Source: Vallitalea okinawensis
GTDB lineage: Bacteria; Bacillota; Clostridia; Lachnospirales; PQDH01
Assembly (NCBI RefSeq): GCF_002964605.1
Contig: NZ_PQDH01000001.1
Location: 930,001-994,000, forward strand
Direction of reading: 5' to 3'
Length of the DNA: 64,000 nucleotides
The first letter of the stretch is position 1. Each line of letters opens with the position of its first letter. The notes under the pieces were generated by a model, which was not told the origin of the DNA, did not search any database, and saw only the letters and a list, made by a program, of their open reading frames with translations. A program made the position numbers and the translations under genes. Positions 54,997 through 63,720 of the stretch are shown piece by piece.

Positions 54997-55045
54997 AGGT
55001 GCTCCTCTTGAAAATGATAATCTTCTAGAGGGAGTGCCTTTTTTA
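54997..55045 (+). terminator. Second terminator with no evident gene upstream
   Basis: AGGTGCTCCTCT (54997-55008) pairs with 55027-55039 (wobble and one bulge), followed by a TTTTTT run. It could instead be an attenuator before the acetyltransferase gene. Confidence 0.65.
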
Positions 55046-55147
55046 TTTATAAAGAACTATACCGTAGCATTCTTTACCTTTAAATTATGGATATAGATTA
55101 TTAGAATTATATTTATAGATTACTTACTTTAATTGATGGAGGTTAAA

Positions 55148-55714
55148 ATGAATCAACTCAATGAAAAATTAAGATTTTTAGAATCAAAAAACGTTTTTTT
55201 AATTCCAATAGAAGAACAGCATTTAGACCTATATTATGAATTATTAGGTCAGGCTAGCTTTGACAATTGTAAATATACTGGTAGTAAAATACCTATTACC
55301 AAAGTTGGGGTAACTAATTATATCAGCGATATTTGCAGTGATCATTCAAGAGTTGACTTCTTTATCGTGAATAAGGAAAATGATGAGATTGTTGGTGAGG
55401 TTGTTATTAATAATATAGACTCGAAAAACAGATGTGCCAGCACAAGAATCGCAATCTTTCAAGAAAAAAACTATAATAAAAAATTTGGTACAGAAGCCCT
55501 GTTATTAGCACTTGATTTCGGGTTTGGTATGTACAATCTACATAGGATTGAATTACAGGTTTATTCTTTTAACGAAAGAGCTATTCATGTCTATGAAAGC
55601 ATAGGTTTTAAAAAAGAGGGGGTTCTAAGAGACTATCTCTATTTTGATCATCAATATCATGATGCTATTGTTATGAGCATTATAGAAAATGAATTTAAAA
55701 AAAGGGAGTATTAA
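55148..55714 (+). CDS. GNAT-family acetyltransferase (RimJ/RimL-like)
   Basis: The ATG at 55148 follows TGGAGG; the longer frame from 55133 starts inside the site. About 188 residues. The acetyl-CoA motif region is IFQEKNYNKKFGTEALLLALDFGF and the late motif YSFNERAIHVYESIGFKKEGVLRDY is the hallmark of the RimJ/RimL branch, which acetylates ribosomal-protein N-termini or small amines. The stop codon abuts the convergent patatin stop, with a hairpin across the junction. Confidence 0.9.
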   Translation: MNQLNEKLRFLESKNVFLIPIEEQHLDLYYELLGQASFDNCKYTGSKIPITKVGVTNYISDICSDHSRVDFFIVNKENDEIVGEVVINNIDSKNRCASTRIAIFQEKNYNKKFGTEALLLALDFGFGMYNLHRIELQVYSFNERAIHVYESIGFKKEGVLRDYLYFDHQYHDAIVMSIIENEFKKREY

Positions 55715-55723
55715 TTACTCCCA
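55705..55723. terminator. Short hairpin across two abutting convergent stop codons
   Basis: GGGAGTA (55705-55711) pairs with TACTCCC (55717-55723). It covers both stop codons of the acetyltransferase and patatin genes, leaving zero intergenic bases. It may act as a weak shared terminator. Confidence 0.5.
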
Positions 55724-56548
55724 ACTTTCCAATAATCTCTTTCCTTCTTCTAATCCAATACGATAACCTTGCTCTAGTAACTTCCTATCTTTAGTAAATC
55801 GTGATACTGCAAAATCAGAGCTTGGATAGATATCGTATACCTTAACATTCTCTGGTGGTGAAGCAATAAACTCAATTGCTTTCTGGTAGCGCTCTTTTCT
55901 TTGGTCTATAGCTAGCTTAACGTTAGGCATTTTTCTAAAGACCCATTTAGTGACCTTACTCGCTGGTTTCATCTTATAATGAGGTGGTTTGGAGCGTATG
56001 ACAATTATCTTTGTTGCACCTCTTTTATGAGCTTCTATCACTGGGATAGGTTCAGCTAATCCACCATCAATATATCTCACACCATTAAAGCAAAGATCAT
56101 TTCTGTAGACTATAGGCATAGCACTTGAAGCTTTTAAATATCCTTCAAGATTGTCTTTATCAGGTATAACGTATTTAATTGTACCAGTATCACAATCAGT
56201 GATCCCAATCAAATATTCTGGATCATCCTTAAAGATCCGATTTAAATCTAATCGACATTCTTCAATTGTACGTTCCCAAAGCCAATCTAAGTCAAGAAAA
56301 TGTCCGCCTTTTAGAAATTTACTTATACTCATACAATTTTTGTTGGCAGTATAATTCATGAAGATATTGTAATTTCTCCCATGCATATTTGCTAAGTAAG
56401 ATGAAAGATTTAATGCACCTGCTGAAACACCTATATACATATCAAAGGGATCAAAATTATTTTCTAGAAAACTGTCTAAAACCCCTGCTGCAAATATACC
56501 TCGCATGGCACCGCCTTCTACAATGAGTGCTGTTTTTTCTCCTTGCAT
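55715..56548 (-). CDS. Patatin-like phospholipase
   Basis: This 277-residue protein has the complete patatin signature: oxyanion motif EGGAMRGIFAAGVL, nucleophile in GVSAGALN (GxSxG) and the catalytic Asp in YIDGGLAEP (DGG). It resembles the bacterial YjjU/RssA group of patatin-like proteins, with no signal peptide. The typical lipase role is acyl hydrolysis of membrane lipids. Confidence 0.93.
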   Translation of the reverse strand: MQGEKTALIVEGGAMRGIFAAGVLDSFLENNFDPFDMYIGVSAGALNLSSYLANMHGRNYNIFMNYTANKNCMSISKFLKGGHFLDLDWLWERTIEECRLDLNRIFKDDPEYLIGITDCDTGTIKYVIPDKDNLEGYLKASSAMPIVYRNDLCFNGVRYIDGGLAEPIPVIEAHKRGATKIIVIRSKPPHYKMKPASKVTKWVFRKMPNVKLAIDQRKERYQKAIEFIASPPENVKVYDIYPSSDFAVSRFTKDRKLLEQGYRIGLEEGKRLLESWE

Positions 56549-56692
56549 AATTAACCTCTCTCCATCTCTGATTTAAAAATAATAATGCATCTACTTAACT
56601 ATTATGAGCTGACACTTGTCTAAATATTTCCAAAAAAATAATAACATATATTTCTATTCTCATCAATCTTTATAAGTAATTAGGAAAAATCA

Positions 56693-56746
56693 TTGACAAA
56701 TATGACACGTGTCATTATAATGATAATATAAAATGACACGTGTCAT
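56693..56746 (+). promoter_or_regulatory. Promoter with two perfect palindromic operators
   Basis: TTGACA (56693-56698) and TATAAT (56716-56721) are spaced by 17 bp. The 14-bp palindrome ATGACACGTGTCAT occurs twice, at 56702-56715 inside the spacer and at 56733-56746 just before the ribosome binding site, with centres 31 bp apart. The TetR gene of this operon is the likely binder. Confidence 0.92.
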
Positions 56747-56764
56747 AAAGAGGTGAAGACATCA

Positions 56765-57826
56765 ATGAGAGATAGTAAACTTGAAATTCGACATATGGAA
56801 AGAATTAAACAATATCCTGATCAAATTGTTAATGAACATGAATACGCAGTAGAACAAGGTTTTTCATATTTCAATTCTGAATCTTATAGAAATAATTGCC
56901 AAGGTACCCCCGCTCAAGGACCAAGGGGTAACATAAAGAAAGATGGAATCGTATCTGGATTAAAAACATTAAAAGAAATGGCTCCCAACATAATTGGTAT
57001 CATGTCAGGAATGAAGAAAAACTTTAGTGATGCTGAGAACTATGTGAAAGAACTTGAGTCATTAGGTTCTGTTTCACCTACAGGTCAAGATCATATGAAG
57101 AATTTTCCTAATAACGCCATCTGGAATAAAATTAAAGATTATGCGTGGGAGAATCATCAAGTTGTTATTGGTTTTACAGAAGTACCTTCTGAATATATCT
57201 TTAAAGGTAAAGCCCTATTATTTAGATATGCTCTTGTTTGTATTCAAGAGATGAATGAAGACTTAATAAATAAAGCACCTAAAATTGAAGCTAATTATGA
57301 GGTCATGCGTGTTTATAATACTCTAGGAAAAGCAACTAATGATCTAGCGAATTGGTTAAAAAAAGAGTTTAACATCAAATGCATTGCCAGTCATCCAATG
57401 GGAGGTATTGTAGATACAACACCTCTTGCAGAAAAAGCCGGATTGGGTAGAATAGGTCATAGTGGTCTATTGATAACACCACAATTTGGAACTAGGCTGA
57501 GGATTTCAACTGTCTTTATCGATACCCCACTCTTTCCTTTTACCGATAATCATCATCATGATTGGGTACAAAATTTTTGTGATCAATGTCATCAGTGTGA
57601 AAGGAAGTGTCCTGCTGGTGCTATTTATAGTGATAAGAAGACATATATAAAGCACGCTAGTGATGTACCTGATCGTATTGCCTGTATTGATCGTGAAAAA
57701 TGCTATCCATATTTCTGTAAAACTGGTGGATGTGGGGTTTGCATAAAAGTTTGTCCTTTCTCCAACAGCAAAATAGGTTATAATAAGTTAAAGGAGAAGT
57801 TTACTAAAGCTAAAACTTCTAAATAA
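56765..57826 (+). CDS. QueG/reductive-dehalogenase-like 4Fe-4S protein
   Basis: The start is ATG at 56765 after GAGGTG. About 353 residues. The C-terminal double ferredoxin has CDQCHQCERKCP and CGVCIKVCP. The upstream region (EKAGLGRIGHSGLLITPQFGTRLRISTVF) is the signature of the epoxyqueuosine reductase/reductive dehalogenase-like fold, which in relatives binds a corrinoid. The N-terminal 100 residues are unlike QueG itself. It is controlled by the following TetR gene via the twin operators. The substrate is unknown. Confidence 0.85.
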   Translation: MRDSKLEIRHMERIKQYPDQIVNEHEYAVEQGFSYFNSESYRNNCQGTPAQGPRGNIKKDGIVSGLKTLKEMAPNIIGIMSGMKKNFSDAENYVKELESLGSVSPTGQDHMKNFPNNAIWNKIKDYAWENHQVVIGFTEVPSEYIFKGKALLFRYALVCIQEMNEDLINKAPKIEANYEVMRVYNTLGKATNDLANWLKKEFNIKCIASHPMGGIVDTTPLAEKAGLGRIGHSGLLITPQFGTRLRISTVFIDTPLFPFTDNHHHDWVQNFCDQCHQCERKCPAGAIYSDKKTYIKHASDVPDRIACIDREKCYPYFCKTGGCGVCIKVCPFSNSKIGYNKLKEKFTKAKTSK

Positions 57827-57843
57827 GGTTTAAGGAGATAAGT

Positions 57844-58449
57844 ATGCCAAGCGAAACTTTTTTTAAACTCGATAGCGCCAAACAAAAGCGGGTCTACGAG
57901 GCAGGTATTGAAGAATTTTGCCGTGTTCCATTTGAAGAGGTATCTATAAGAAATATTGTTAATTCTGCCTCAATTGCCAGGGGGAGCTTTTATCAATATT
58001 TTGAGGATAAAGAAGATTTATTCTTATATATTGTAAGCAATATAAGAAGAGCTGAAATGAAGCGTATACAATCAGCACCTATGAATATTTTTGAATTCAT
58101 TAGTACTATTGCAAAAAAACAATTAGATGTAATTGACGTTCATCCTGATGATTTATCAGATAAAGCAAAAATTCTCCATAATACTGCTAAAAGCCCAATT
58201 GCATTAATGCTTCTTGATAAGCAAGTAGAAAATGATTTAAAAACTAATCCTCTAGTTAAAGAGTTATTAGAAAAATCTAATCTAGCAAATATTTCAGAAG
58301 AACAAAGGAATGCTTTTATGGATCTAATGTCGCATACAATGAAAACAGCCATTATTGAAGTGTTGAATCAATCTAAAACAGTAGATGAATCATTAAATAA
58401 CTTTAATATAAAGTTAGAGATTATAAAGAGTGGTATCTTTAATCAATGA
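57844..58449 (+). CDS. TetR-family regulator
   Basis: This 201-residue protein has N-terminal HTH VYEAGIEEFCRVPFEEVSIRNIVNSASIARGSFYQYFEDKEDLFLYIV, a clear TetR domain. It lies 17 bases after the Fe-S protein gene and probably represses both through the two ATGACACGTGTCAT sites. The ligand-binding domain is not classifiable by eye. Confidence 0.93.
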   Translation: MPSETFFKLDSAKQKRVYEAGIEEFCRVPFEEVSIRNIVNSASIARGSFYQYFEDKEDLFLYIVSNIRRAEMKRIQSAPMNIFEFISTIAKKQLDVIDVHPDDLSDKAKILHNTAKSPIALMLLDKQVENDLKTNPLVKELLEKSNLANISEEQRNAFMDLMSHTMKTAIIEVLNQSKTVDESLNNFNIKLEIIKSGIFNQ

Positions 58450-58454
58450 TATTT

Positions 58455-58496
58455 AAAAGAGCTATTAGTTTAACTCTTTAGACTAATAGCTCTTTT
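58455..58496. terminator. Bidirectional terminator
   Basis: A perfect 15-bp stem AAAAGAGCTATTAGT (58455-58469) pairs with 58482-58496 and is T-flanked on both strands. It separates the tetR stop and the transglutaminase-like stop. Confidence 0.9.
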
Positions 58497-58508
58497 AATT
58501 GAGCCTTT

Positions 58509-59207
58509 CTATAATCCTCGTATGGCTATTACATTTTTATTCATACTATGGCGAATTAGATGACGATACATGAATTTCTTTATAAAGCTCATATTTTGCT
58601 GATGTTCTGTAAAAAATGTATCTGGGTCATCAAAAATACCAAAGTCCCTATTAATACCTTCTTTTTGAATATAGGTATCATTTTCATCCCAAAATATCTG
58701 TGGATTGGTGAAATTATCTGTAGCAACCCCAAAACCGCAAAAACCACCAGAGCAATTCTTAAATTTTCTTTGAAGTGACGATAAATATGGAATATCCAAG
58801 ATAAAGCCTTCTATATTAAACCACTGATCATTAAAATAAACTTCAACCCAACTATGGATGATTTCCTTTGGTGCAATAGCATACCATATACCAGTAATAG
58901 CCCCTTTTTGGAGTTCCTTATTGATAGTAAAACCATGTAAACGACAAGGAATTCCTACAGCCCTTAACAACGCCATAAAGAGTATCCCCTTTGTATTGCA
59001 TTGACCATATCCATCCCTTAATACTTGTGAAGAAGGAATATTATCGTCCTCATTATAACCGAACTTGATAGAATCTCTAACGTAAACGTAAATATTTTTA
59101 ATCTTCATTTTGTTAGTCTGGTGACGCCATCCCCGTTCTTCAATAAGTTCTAAAATAGTACTGCTATTATAATCTAATAACTCAGTTTCTTTTAAATATC
59201 GATTCAT
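58509..59207 (-). CDS. Transglutaminase-like (protease-fold) protein
   Basis: This 232-residue protein has the cysteine-peptidase-like core of transglutaminase-like proteins. The nucleophile Cys is in VLRDGYGQCNTKGILFMALLRAVGIPCRLHG and the His is in HSWVEVYFNDQWFNIEG. The third residue is not an obvious Asp (Glu instead), so activity is uncertain. It has no signal peptide. It follows the AraC gene by 41 bases on the same strand. Confidence 0.85.
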   Translation of the reverse strand: MNRYLKETELLDYNSSTILELIEERGWRHQTNKMKIKNIYVYVRDSIKFGYNEDDNIPSSQVLRDGYGQCNTKGILFMALLRAVGIPCRLHGFTINKELQKGAITGIWYAIAPKEIIHSWVEVYFNDQWFNIEGFILDIPYLSSLQRKFKNCSGGFCGFGVATDNFTNPQIFWDENDTYIQKEGINRDFGIFDDPDTFFTEHQQNMSFIKKFMYRHLIRHSMNKNVIAIRGL

Positions 59208-59248
59208 GAAATAACCCTCCTCTAACTTAGGCTAATCTCATGTTATCA

Positions 59249-60034
59249 TTAATCCTCTATAAAAACTTGAACGGAACTGCTACTCTTAAATAAATCAGAT
59301 AAGGTCAATCCAAACATCTCCTTGCAAGTTCTACTTATATGTGATGAGTCAGAAAAACCAGCTTCGTGGGCTGAAAATGTAAAATCATTATTGCTTGCTA
59401 TGATTTTGATGCCATCCATCATCTTCTTCCAGAGTAGATAACGCTTTATGGTTATTCCAATCTGTTCTTTAAACAAATGTTGTAAACGACTTTCTGACAA
59501 AGAAGCATAATTGGCTAGTTCTTTTATAGTTAAATCACTGTGTCGATTTTTTTCAATGTACTCTATAATTGACATGATTCGTTCATCCATCTCACTTACC
59601 GGTACTGATGCATGGTTTATATATTTAAATATTAAATCGAGGACGTCCTTTATATGAATAGTTACTAAGGAAACATACTGTTTTAATTCTCTATAGAATA
59701 CCTCAGGGAATATTGAATCATAATCTAAAATGTTATCTTTACTCGATATAACATCCTTGATCATTTCACCATAACGTGATTCTGGCTCCACTAATAATAA
59801 AACTTGTTGATCTTCATTACCTATTAATCGATGTTCAATATCAGAATTAATCATGATTGCTCTCGATCGTATCAGTTCATTTTCTATGTGCAATTCAAAG
59901 CTTCTATTTATACCAAAAGCGACTTGTATAGCATGATGCTGATGAGGTGTTGTATCAAAAATACTCCCTATAAAAAGAGCTGCACCATTAGTCATGATTA
60001 GTTTTGAACCAGAAGATACTTTCTTTGCCGCCAT
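59249..60034 (-). CDS. AraC-family transcriptional regulator
   Basis: This 261-residue protein has an N-terminal sensor region (about residues 15-145) with a cupin-like start and a C-terminal AraC double HTH (DLTIKELANYASLSESRLQHLFKE; EAGFSDSSHISRTCKEMFGL). It may regulate the adjacent transglutaminase-like gene or the divergent PhnB-like gene. Confidence 0.9.
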   Translation of the reverse strand: MAAKKVSSGSKLIMTNGAALFIGSIFDTTPHQHHAIQVAFGINRSFELHIENELIRSRAIMINSDIEHRLIGNEDQQVLLLVEPESRYGEMIKDVISSKDNILDYDSIFPEVFYRELKQYVSLVTIHIKDVLDLIFKYINHASVPVSEMDERIMSIIEYIEKNRHSDLTIKELANYASLSESRLQHLFKEQIGITIKRYLLWKKMMDGIKIIASNNDFTFSAHEAGFSDSSHISRTCKEMFGLTLSDLFKSSSSVQVFIED

Positions 60035-60188
60035 GCCTTCACTCCTCGCTAATACCTATTTTTCTTTTATTATAGCATAGAAGTTGAGTACTCATTTACA
60101 TGATAATCCGTATAAGATATAATATAATTATAAAGAATATTTAGAATATACGTTCAAAAGCATAAGAGAAATTGAAAGGGGAAATCCT

Positions 60189-60581
60189 ATGAAAATTGCT
60201 ACCTATCTACGCATGAAAGGTCGTTGTAATGAAGCACTTGATCTGTATAAGGATATTTTTAATGGTGAAGAACTTTTTAGGTATGTCCACGATGAAAATA
60301 CCACAGAGAATGAAAGTATGATCGGAAAGATCTTTCACGCTGAAATGAAAATCCAAGACTTTTACATCTATATGTCTGACACGCAAGAAGACTTGGATTA
60401 TAATAAACAAGCTTATAATATAACTGTGGAAGTGGATACACTGGAAGAAGCCCACAGAATCTTTGATCGCTTGAAAGAAGGTGGTCGTGTTCATACGCCC
60501 ATAACAAAGATGGCTTATGGACCTTATATAGGTAATTTATTTGATAAGTTCGGGATTAATTGGGATATTGTTTATTGTTAA
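60189..60581 (+). CDS. PhnB-like VOC-family protein
   Basis: This 130-residue protein has the PhnB/3-demethylubiquinone-methyltransferase-like glyoxalase fold: YLRMKGRCNEALDLYKDIFNGE near the N-terminus and MAYGPYIGNLFDKFGINWDIVY at the end. Members bind small compounds or act as lyases/dioxygenases; the function here is unknown. The AAAGGGG site precedes the start. Confidence 0.88.
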   Translation: MKIATYLRMKGRCNEALDLYKDIFNGEELFRYVHDENTTENESMIGKIFHAEMKIQDFYIYMSDTQEDLDYNKQAYNITVEVDTLEEAHRIFDRLKEGGRVHTPITKMAYGPYIGNLFDKFGINWDIVYC

Positions 60582-60608
60582 GCAAGCATGTTGATTACAA
60601 GATATATG

Positions 60609-60644
60609 GAAGTAATACTGAATTAACACTCAGTGTTACTTCCA
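60609..60644. terminator. Bidirectional terminator
   Basis: GGAAGTAATACTGA (60609-60622) pairs with 60631-60644 (one mismatch) between converging genes, followed by ATTTTC on the plus strand. Confidence 0.8.
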
Positions 60645-60669
60645 TTTTCATTCATAATAAAACAGTTAT

Positions 60670-61176
60670 TCATTCGTTTAGCTCTTGTTCTTTTTTCTCT
60701 ATGCCAGCTAGAAAATGCTCATAAACACTATGCTCTTTAGAACTTTCGATAAAGACTGCTTTAACGCACTTTTCATAAAACTTAGCTGGTCCAATTCCTC
60801 CGATAATGGCGTATATATAGCCTTCAGCTTTCATTGCATTTAATGAGCGCAATAATAAAGCTTTGCCTATACCTTTACCTTGACATTCTTCTATCACCCT
60901 AGTTGGTCCAAAAAAATCTGGAGCAGTTGCATTATAACAAGCATAGCCGAGGATTTTACTTCCTTTCGCTGCTATAAAACAGGATATCGGTCGGTTTGAG
61001 AAACATACATCGCATTCTCCAGCAGCATTAGGACTAGAATTCTCTCTTACCCAATCTATGATTCGATGTTTATCAGGTGCTAAAGCTCTAAAGATCTCTA
61101 TCCCCTCTTTTTTTAGCCTGTCAACTTCTTCTTGGTAATCTTCTATCTGTAATAAATTAACTAACATATCTGCCAT
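60670..61176 (-). CDS. GNAT-family acetyltransferase
   Basis: The start MADMLVNLLQ at 61176 follows GAAAGGAG; the upstream GTG at 61194 is part of the preceding gene's end. About 168 residues. Acetyl-CoA motif: GPTRVIEECQGKGIGKALLLRSLNAMKAEGY, with YAIIGGIGPAKFYEKC in motif B. It follows the kinase gene without a gap in an amino-sugar recycling operon, so acetylating an amino sugar or peptide is plausible. Confidence 0.88.
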   Translation of the reverse strand: MADMLVNLLQIEDYQEEVDRLKKEGIEIFRALAPDKHRIIDWVRENSSPNAAGECDVCFSNRPISCFIAAKGSKILGYACYNATAPDFFGPTRVIEECQGKGIGKALLLRSLNAMKAEGYIYAIIGGIGPAKFYEKCVKAVFIESSKEHSVYEHFLAGIEKKEQELNE

Positions 61177-61193
61177 GATCTCATCTCCTTTCA

Positions 61194-62114
61194 CTATTCG
61201 ATTTCTAAATTCTCTATTGCCATTAATGCTGCACCTGCAACGCTATCATGCTCTGCTTCTTTTAACTTCATATGAGGCATTTTTATTCTTAAATTCTCTT
61301 TCAGTTGTTCTTGTATGCAGTGATAGTGTTTTAAAATGCCACCTAAAAAAGCTAGCTCTCCTGTCTCCATTTGGAGTTCTCTAGCAACAGTTACCACAAG
61401 CTTTGTTAATTCTCGTGCCGCTTTATTGCATATAGCCACTGCTTGTGGATCATTCATTTCAATAGCAGGTATTAATAGTGGTGCAAGACCAGCAATGTCT
61501 TTTTTGCTTTTTGCCTCTTTATAAGTGAAATGGATAATATCTTCTATCGTTTCCCCATGAATAGCATGGAGAACTGCATTCAAAAGTATAGATTCCTGAC
61601 TTCTTTTATCGTAACTTCTAACTGCAGCTGTCAATATATCACGACCAATTGCATACCCGCTACCCTCATCATCAATGAGATGACCCCATCCTCCAGAACG
61701 AAAAGTCTTACCCTTATGATTTTTGCCAAAACATATGGATCCTGTACCGCTTATGAGTACCATTCCTTCTGGTCTTCCCATAGCTCCATACAATGCTGCC
61801 TCTTGATCGCCGACGATCAGTAACTTACTTTTAAAGCCAGTATTTCGTACCTCATTTTCTATAACTGATATTGCCTCTTTGTTACTAACACCAGCCGTTG
61901 ATATGCATAGACTCCTAAAAGAATCTAATGACCCCGCTATACGCTCCATATCATGGATCAATGTTTGCACTGTATTTCTTATGTCTTCTTTCTTTTGACT
62001 GTTATAATTTAAAGGTCCTGCTAACCCATTATGAATGATGTTACCTTGTAGATCTCTTATCTGGATGGCAGTTTTAGTTCCACCACCATCCCATCCCGCT
62101 ACATATTGTTTCAT
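61194..62114 (-). CDS. Amino-sugar kinase of the BadF/BcrA ATPase family (GlcNAc/MurNAc kinase-like)
   Basis: This 306-residue protein has the ASKHA phosphate motifs: AGWDGGGTKTAIQIRD, GDQEAALYGAM, LISGTGSICFGKNHKGK and GGWGHLIDDEGSGYAIGRD, which is diagnostic of the GlcNAc kinase/BadF group. The context next to NagZ and NamZ suggests phosphorylation of GlcNAc or MurNAc released from cell wall, like the MurK kinase described in Clostridium. The exact sugar is not decided by sequence. Confidence 0.9.
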   Translation of the reverse strand: MKQYVAGWDGGGTKTAIQIRDLQGNIIHNGLAGPLNYNSQKKEDIRNTVQTLIHDMERIAGSLDSFRSLCISTAGVSNKEAISVIENEVRNTGFKSKLLIVGDQEAALYGAMGRPEGMVLISGTGSICFGKNHKGKTFRSGGWGHLIDDEGSGYAIGRDILTAAVRSYDKRSQESILLNAVLHAIHGETIEDIIHFTYKEAKSKKDIAGLAPLLIPAIEMNDPQAVAICNKAARELTKLVVTVARELQMETGELAFLGGILKHYHCIQEQLKENLRIKMPHMKLKEAEHDSVAGAALMAIENLEIE

Positions 62115-62158
62115 ACACTTACCTCACATTTAGTCTTTTCTATTGAATCAACTTAATA

Positions 62159-63715
62159 TTAAAGCTGCACCGGTAAAACACCCTGTGGAATTAAAGTTTT
62201 TCCCAATATTTCTGTTATGACCCTAAGACTATCAACAGTATATTCATAAATTGCAATGCCATAGACACTTTCAGGTAATTCACTTAAATCATAAGGATTT
62301 CTTAAAGCCAGGACAATAACATTTTTATTCTTCTCGGCTGCTTTTCTGACAAGTTCTAACTGCCCTTTATATAGATGCCCATTATATGTACCAATCATAA
62401 TGGAACTATGATGATCAGCTCCCTTTAAGACCTCATCAATTTCTTCCTGTGTTGGTTCTGGTGATGTAATGATTCCTTTGCCTCCAAACTTCTTTGCCAT
62501 GTATTCTGCAAAGTTAAAGCTGTCTCCATTGTTATTGGATACATTGGTAGCTCTGAATGGTATACTTCCTAGAAACAGTGGATTGCTGCCTAGTTCTGGT
62601 AATGTTTTAGATGGCATCTTAACAGGTGTGATGGATTGTTGAAGTAATTGATAAGCAAGTTCTTTACCTTTATCCACATCAAATCCAATTTCTGTGTCAA
62701 AGTGATCTGCGTAATACTCCTTCCAAGCAAAAATCTTCCCTATGGATGCATCCATTTCTTCCATGGAAAGTTCTCCGCATTCTAGTGCATTTACAAGCAC
62801 ATCAGAAGCTTCTCGTGCCAACTCTGCTGTATGTGAAATAAAAACCAAATCAACACCTGCCATGATAGCACGTTTCACCCCTTCTACTGTTCCATAGTAT
62901 TTTTTGATTGCCTGCATTTCCATACAATCACTGACCACTAAGCCTTTATAGCCCATTTTTTCTTTTAATAAGCCTGTTATGATTTCACGGGACATGGTTG
63001 CTGGTATCTGCTCTTTCTCTATCTCTGGAAATAATATATGAGCTGACATAATAGCTGGAATGTTAGCTTCGATGACTTTTTGAAAAGGTACTAATTCACA
63101 TTTCTCTAACTCTTCTAGGGTCTTATTAATCTGAGGTAGCCCAAGGTGTGAATCTACATTGGTATCCCCATGGCCTGGGAAATGTTTAGCAGACGCCAAT
63201 ACACCACCCTCCAATAAACCTCTAGTCGTAGCTACTGTGTATTCTGCTACATTTTCTGGACAATCACCATAACTCCTAACGCCTATAACTGGATTATCCC
63301 TATTGGAATTAATATCAACTACTGGTGCTAAATTAAAATTGACTCCTAATGATTTTAATTGACCGCCAGTAATTTTGCCAGCTTCATAAGCATTTTTGGG
63401 ATTTCCAATGGCTGCTATAGCCATTGCCCCCGGCATATTAACAGCATCCTCTGCCAACCTAGTCACCATACCCCCTTCTTGATCAATTGTTATAAAAGCT
63501 CCTCTCCCAGTATGTTTTTTAACTAACCTTTGAAGGTTTTCACATAGTTCTTTCAGTTGGTTGTTACTTTCAATGTTATTTTTGAAGAGTATAATATTAG
63601 CAATTTTATACTTACTAATTAATTCCTCTGTTACATGATCAATAGTGGTCCCCGATATCCCAACTACAAGACGTTGCCCTACCTTCTCCCTTAATGTTAA
63701 GTTCATACCTTCCAT
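62159..63715 (-). CDS. nagZ: Beta-N-acetylhexosaminidase NagZ (GH3)
   Basis: This 518-residue GH3 protein carries the NagZ signature ASAKHFPGHGDTNVDSHLGLP, with the loop His acting as acid/base, and the nucleophile Asp in VVSDCMEMQAI. A C-terminal GH3_C-like domain follows (about 370-518). No signal peptide is visible, so it should be cytoplasmic, splitting GlcNAc from anhydro- or MurNAc-peptides. ATG at 63715 is used, though an ATG 9 bases later (63706) also fits the AGGAGA site. It lies 5 bases after the namZ-like gene. Confidence 0.93.
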   Translation of the reverse strand: MEGMNLTLREKVGQRLVVGISGTTIDHVTEELISKYKIANIILFKNNIESNNQLKELCENLQRLVKKHTGRGAFITIDQEGGMVTRLAEDAVNMPGAMAIAAIGNPKNAYEAGKITGGQLKSLGVNFNLAPVVDINSNRDNPVIGVRSYGDCPENVAEYTVATTRGLLEGGVLASAKHFPGHGDTNVDSHLGLPQINKTLEELEKCELVPFQKVIEANIPAIMSAHILFPEIEKEQIPATMSREIITGLLKEKMGYKGLVVSDCMEMQAIKKYYGTVEGVKRAIMAGVDLVFISHTAELAREASDVLVNALECGELSMEEMDASIGKIFAWKEYYADHFDTEIGFDVDKGKELAYQLLQQSITPVKMPSKTLPELGSNPLFLGSIPFRATNVSNNNGDSFNFAEYMAKKFGGKGIITSPEPTQEEIDEVLKGADHHSSIMIGTYNGHLYKGQLELVRKAAEKNKNVIVLALRNPYDLSELPESVYGIAIYEYTVDSLRVITEILGKTLIPQGVLPVQL

Positions 63716-63720
63716 CTCTC

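Larger units (their letters stand above)
54699..55147 (+). other. Intergenic stretch of 450 bases with two terminators and a truncated frame
   Basis: The first hairpin (54706-54753) ends the CD3324 gene. A second hairpin with T run (54997-55045) follows. Between them an open frame without a start (54825-54965, ending ISEEEVFDHSISKIAFILK and PYEIN) may be the worn tail of a lost gene; it matched nothing recognised. Confidence 0.5.
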
